Notes under the pieces: model-generated | Database searches by the model: none | What the model was told of the DNA's origin: nothing | What the model saw: only the letters and a program-made list of their open reading frames with translations | NCBI GenBank assembly: GCA_963697285.1 | Contig: CAVONI010000011.1 | Location: forward strand, 1,612,001 to 1,676,000 | DNA: 64,000 nt | Direction: 5' to 3' | Origin: JAEUQQ01 sp963697285 | Lineage (GTDB): Bacteria > Acidobacteriota > Vicinamibacteria > Vicinamibacterales > JAFNAJ01 | Made by a program: the position numbers and the translations under genes | Shown here: one piece after another, positions 62,201 through 64,000 of the stretch | How positions within the stretch are numbered: the first letter of the stretch is position 1 | Layout of the letters: each line of letters opens with the position of its first letter

Positions 62201-62366
62201 TATCGTCAGCGGTGATGAGCGACGTGTTCGTCCAAGCCTGCGAGAAGGGCAACGATTGAGCCGTGTTGTCGGCCCGGACCGCGATGACCGCGAGGGCGAC
62301 GGCGACGCCGGCCACGAAGCGGCTGGCACGACGCGCCCGAGGTTGGAGGAGAAGAGCACTGGGCAT
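59205..62366 (-). CDS. ExeM/NucH-like extracellular endonuclease
   Basis: A 1,053-residue secreted protein. The ATG at 62366 is preceded by AGAGGAA. A signal peptide (to about residue 33, AVRAD) is followed by a beta-rich N-terminal region (WVGIDDISI) and an immunoglobulin-like domain. A nuclease-type OB fold then shows IQGAGAESPILGNTVITRGI. The last 500 residues hold an endonuclease/exonuclease/phosphatase domain: ILAVVEMENL, VIVNHLRS, VLVGDFNAFE and LTDHDGVVVAF, with catalytic Asn, Asp and His. ExeM-type enzymes degrade extracellular DNA. A beta-sandwich of about 100 residues ends the protein. Transcription probably ends at the hairpin downstream. Confidence 0.9.
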   Translation of the reverse strand: MPSALLLQPRARRASRFVAGVAVALAVIAVRADNTAQSLPFSQAWTNTSLITADDNWSGVPGITGYRGDDLTTSTGTDPQTIVVDGTGVVDVIANQTNTAITNGGVAEFQLANPTIALNGSGTADAPFILISVATTGNQAISVSYNLRDIDGTTDNAIQPVALQFRVGTTGNFTNVPAGFVADATTGPSLATLVTPVSATLPAAADNQAVVQLRIMTTNAVGNDEWVGIDDISITGTPVSGPVPPTMTVTATPQTVDTGSSTLLKATVTPGANPASTGLSVTANLSAIGGSATAPLFDNGTNGDQVSGDNIFSLSTTVTATAGVKTVSFLATDAEARSATAQLDLTVTIPIVATTISAIQGAGAESPILGNTVITRGIVTGIRTNGFFIQSTAADVDGNTMTSEGLFVFTSSAPPAPAVIGNYVQVTGTVSEFGSSSAPPGSFKATQLVSPTVTPLGSGFALPAPVTLTAAGFATLGGLEPYEGMRVEVNQLVVVAPTDGGPNSAAGTSEANATATSTGVFFGVLPDYARPFREAGIDAFAPLPAGAPVTVTRFDTNPERLRVDDGLVGGTPIDVSTGALVTNLVGILDNSFSNYTLLVDPSVTPGVSPGAGVSSVPAARPEEVTVGALNFERFYDTVNAPSPIGDVVLTPTAYQNRLNKASLTIRNVLRTPDILAVVEMENLATLQDLAAKVSADAIAASQVDPLYQAYLVQGNDIGGINVGFLVKTAVAVTSVQQFGKDTVFALDGSLLNDRPPLELRATVTPATGSPLALTVIVNHLRSLNGIDDPGSAGARVRAKRLAQAEFLANHVQGLQVANPAERIVLVGDFNAFEVSDGYVDVIGSIVGSPAPASEVVLAGADLVNPNLVNLVTFVPPSNRYWYSFDGNAQVLDHALVTQNLVNYVSRVSFSRSNADQPETQRNDPNTPARLTDHDGVVVAFAMGAPRLVGQVVAKTAGAATIDVRFTNSGTGNVIDGRVEGITFRTMAGIGTVTLAGPALPISLGVIAPGQSVVRTLQLNVPAGVTRFTVTETGSLKSAAGDALRFSSTQTVIK

Positions 62367-62728
62367 GGGGTGACGTTCCTCTGGAAGGAAAACGATCGGT
62401 ACGAACAGAGCTTGTTGTTGCATAGCTAAGACCATGCCACGGCCGGATCTCCGCCAAAGGCAATCGCCCGTCCTCGTGCCTGCCCGAAGACCTACGACGC
62501 GCCGACTTAAATTCCCCGTGGCGACTACTAGTCCCGCGCGCGGACGACCGCGGGAACCCGAGGCGTCACCCCGTCCGGCCGACGGCGCGGTGACGGCGCG
62601 CCTGCGCGGGCCGACTGCCCGCTTGTGGCCATGGGATCCTGTGTTATGCTTTGCGACCGTTGCGTCCGGAGGTCATCCCGCGCGCGACGCGCGTCGCCTC
62701 CCCCGGCGACCCAGCCAGACCCCGACGT
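62367..62728. other. Intergenic region upstream of nuclease and tRNA-Lys
   Basis: No gene is supported. It must contain the minus-strand promoter of the nuclease gene, which was not identified. A candidate plus-strand promoter for the tRNA is TTGTGG (62623-62628) and TATGCT (62645-62650), 16 bases apart, about 80 bases before the tRNA. Confidence 0.5.
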
Positions 62729-62804
62729 GGGCCCGTAGCTCAACTGGCAGAGCAGCAGACTCTTAATCTGTTGGTTGTAGGTTCGATTCCTACCGGGCTC
62801 ACCA
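62729..62804 (+). tRNA. tRNA-Lys (anticodon CTT)
   Basis: A full cloverleaf: acceptor GGGCCCG/CGGGCTC (one G-U pair), D-arm GCTC...GAGC, anticodon stem GCAGA/TCTGT with loop CTCTTAA (anticodon CTT, reading AAG), T-arm GTAGG/CCTAC with TTCGATT, and an encoded ACCA end. Confidence 0.97.
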
Positions 62805-62945
62805 ACTATTCCCCAGATTCAACGACTAACGGATCACCGATCCGCCATCTCCACCGCGAGGCGCCGGATCGGGCCGCGCCGTCTAGGTCGGGCCCGGTCG
62901 CGGGCCCGTCGCTTCTTCGGCTGCCGAATTGACGCCGGCGCTCGC

Positions 62946-62962
62946 GTATGACACAGTCATAC
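62946..62962. promoter_or_regulatory. Palindromic operator of the RHH-PIN pair
   Basis: GTATGAC-ACA-GTCATAC is a perfect 7-bp inverted repeat ending 2 bases before the antitoxin ATG, where a ribosome site would normally be. Binding of the RHH antitoxin here would block expression of the operon. Confidence 0.65.
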
Positions 62963-62964
62963 AC

Positions 62965-63183
62965 ATGGAAGAAGTGCTGACTATTCGCCTGCCCAAGGGC
63001 ACGCGGCGGCGCCTCGAGCGACGGGCGAAGGCCCAGCAGCTCTCGGTGAGCCAACTGGTACGGCGCGCGCTCGAACAGGACGAGCTCCTCGCGAACCTCG
63101 CGTCAGCCCGGACCGAACTGCTGCCGCAGGCACGCTCCCAGGGCATCTACACAGACGAGGACGTCTTCGCGATCGTCTCGTGA
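62965..63183 (+). CDS. Ribbon-helix-helix antitoxin
   Basis: A 72-residue protein. The ATG at 62965 gives MEEVLTIRLPKGTRRRLERR and AKAQQLSVSQLVRRALEQ, a CopG/Arc-like ribbon-helix-helix DNA-binding domain; the C-terminal tail (TELLPQARSQGIYTDEDVF) would bind the toxin. The TGA overlaps the GTG start of the PIN gene. A palindrome lies directly upstream and no ribosome site is seen, so transcripts may be leaderless. Confidence 0.85.
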   Translation: MEEVLTIRLPKGTRRRLERRAKAQQLSVSQLVRRALEQDELLANLASARTELLPQARSQGIYTDEDVFAIVS

Positions 63184-63575
63184 TTGTCGTCCTCGACACC
63201 AACGTGTTCGTCGCGGCCATGATCGCGAAGGGACTGTGTCACGAAGTCGTGATACGAGGTCTGGGTTCGTGCACGGTGGTCACGTCGCAGGCTCTGCTCG
63301 ACGAGCTCGAGCACACGTTGCGCGCGAAGTTCACGCTCGGGCCTGCCGCCACCGCGTTTCTCGAGCAACTCCGCCTTCGCGTCCGGCTCGTGGAGCCGAC
63401 GCCGCTCAAGTCCCCGGTGTCCCGAGATGCCGATGACGACGTGGTGCTGGCAACGGCCGTCGCCGCCGGAGCGATGGTCATTGTGACCGGCGACCAGGAC
63501 CTTCTCGTCATTGGTCGCTTCAACGGCATCGACATTGTCTCTCCACGCGACTTCTTGAGGCGTCTGTCGTCCTGA
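63180..63575 (+). CDS. PIN-domain toxin of the TIGR00305 type
   Basis: A 131-residue protein starting at GTG 63180 (overlap GTGA). Acidic active-site residues: D in VVLDTNVFVAAM, E in LLDELEHTLR, D in RDADDDVVLATA and D in IVTGDQDLL, the usual arrangement of PIN ribonucleases. The motif order differs from the VapC-like PIN toxin at 35.4 kb and fits the TIGR00305 toxin-component family. Confidence 0.88.
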   Translation: MIVVLDTNVFVAAMIAKGLCHEVVIRGLGSCTVVTSQALLDELEHTLRAKFTLGPAATAFLEQLRLRVRLVEPTPLKSPVSRDADDDVVLATAVAAGAMVIVTGDQDLLVIGRFNGIDIVSPRDFLRRLSS

Positions 63576-63639
63576 CCGTGGCTCCAGTGCTTTGACAGGG
63601 ACACAGAAGTGTTTCAGTCGCGAGCCGGGCCGGATTCAC

Positions 63640-63860
63640 GGTGTCCGGACCCTCGGTGGGCGCGTCAATTTTGAACGCTGCCTGGCGTAGCCCTTCGACC
63701 TGCCTCGCGAGGGGTTGTCGGGCCAGGCGCTTCGCGCGGACGTACGTCGATGGAGTGACGGGTGCTCAGGCGCGTGCTCCCACACCATCCGGACGGCGCG
63801 CTCGCGCTCCTCCGGGGAAAACCGACTCGGGGCGTCCCATGGGCACCTCCTCTCAACGAA
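63640..63860 (-). pseudogene. Probable relic of an IS3-family OrfA
   Basis: On the minus strand, SRFSPEERERAVRMVWEHAP then EHPS resembles the N-terminus of IS3-type transposase OrfA proteins. After this segment of about 25 residues the similarity is lost and no OrfB follows. It is best seen as an old insertion remnant; the region 63576-63990 holds no intact gene. Confidence 0.4.
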
Positions 63861-63990
63861 TGGGCCCTCCGACAATCCCGGTACGGTTCACTTCCTTCTC
63901 GCGTTGATAACTCCACACGTGGTCGCTTGCAGGTAGGGCAGGTGGCGTGTAGCGTATGCGAAGTCACGCTTTGGGCAGGAGGTTTCCGCG

Positions 63991-64000
63991 ATGCCAGAGC
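63991..64000 (+). CDS. Possible gene start at the window edge
   Basis: ATGCCAGAGC begins at 63991 after AGGAGG with 8 bases spacing. Only three codons (Met-Pro-Glu) are visible, so neither reality nor family can be judged. Confidence 0.3.

Noticed and set aside
62729..63575. tRNA-Lys as an attachment site of an integrated element carrying the RHH-PIN pair
   Set aside because: No repeat of the tRNA 3' end and no integrase gene are visible in the window.
1..64000. Riboswitches, rRNA genes and prophage genes
   Set aside because: None of the known conserved cores or operon structures were recognised on either strand; absence was judged by eye only.

Overview
The window is GC-rich and densely coded, and gene content points to an acidobacterium, most likely of the Vicinamibacteria/Luteitalea type. 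The evidence is indirect: a large Oar-like TonB receptor with a carboxypeptidase-regulatory-like N-terminus, PEP-CTERM secreted proteins, Tat-exported sugar enzymes, a TIR-STAND-WD40 protein, an AidB-type dehydrogenase and a DUF4331 protein. No rRNA gene is present to settle taxonomy. Two tRNA genes are present: tRNA-Arg(CCG) and tRNA-Lys(CTT).

Layout. 1-10.4 kb (minus strand) is a carbohydrate-utilisation cluster: TonB receptor, terminator, AGE-type epimerase (frameshifted), TIM-barrel sugar isomerase, GH32 fructan/sucrose hydrolase, SGNH esterase and a CE1-like esterase cut by the window edge. Divergent from it, 10.7-15.3 kb holds an aldehyde dehydrogenase and two MFS sugar transporters, a relic of a second aldehyde dehydrogenase and a conserved operator-like motif. 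15.5-19.5 kb is a tightly overlapping operon of a discoidin-like protein, an Agl23-type membrane protein, a GT2 glycosyltransferase (frameshifted) and ApbE. It is followed by a Gfo/Idh/MocA-DoxX pair. 21.7-30.9 kb carries an acyl-CoA dehydrogenase, a cyclophilin, an unusual cytoplasmic pair of HExxH peptidase and metallo-beta-lactamase-fold hydrolase, a TPR protein, a DUF4331 protein and a PEP-CTERM protein. 31.4-35.9 kb has tRNA-Arg, an MltF-like lytic transglycosylase, an AidB-like dehydrogenase and a Phd-PIN toxin-antitoxin pair. 36.2-39.8 kb is an iron module: Fur box, siderophore receptor and PepSY protein.

40.0-48.6 kb is the most unusual part: a roughly 1,640-residue TIR-STAND NTPase-WD40 protein (with a frameshift) whose 3' end overlaps a secreted DUF3142 protein, which in turn overlaps a TPR-like lipoprotein. 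Both overlaps are 14 nt. 48.6-51.9 kb holds a BamE-like protein and a sigma factor/anti-sigma pair. 52-62.4 kb contains a DUF4139 protein, a PQQ-type sugar dehydrogenase with four C-terminal repeats, an SppA protease, a PEP-CTERM protein and an ExeM-like extracellular nuclease. Three intergenic regions here carry ten copies of a REP-like palindrome. The window ends with tRNA-Lys, an RHH-PIN toxin-antitoxin pair with a palindromic operator, a probable IS3 OrfA relic and the first codons of another gene.

Three otherwise intact genes carry single-base frameshifts, two of them in clear short G/C runs. This looks more like assembly error than decay, but the sequence alone cannot decide.
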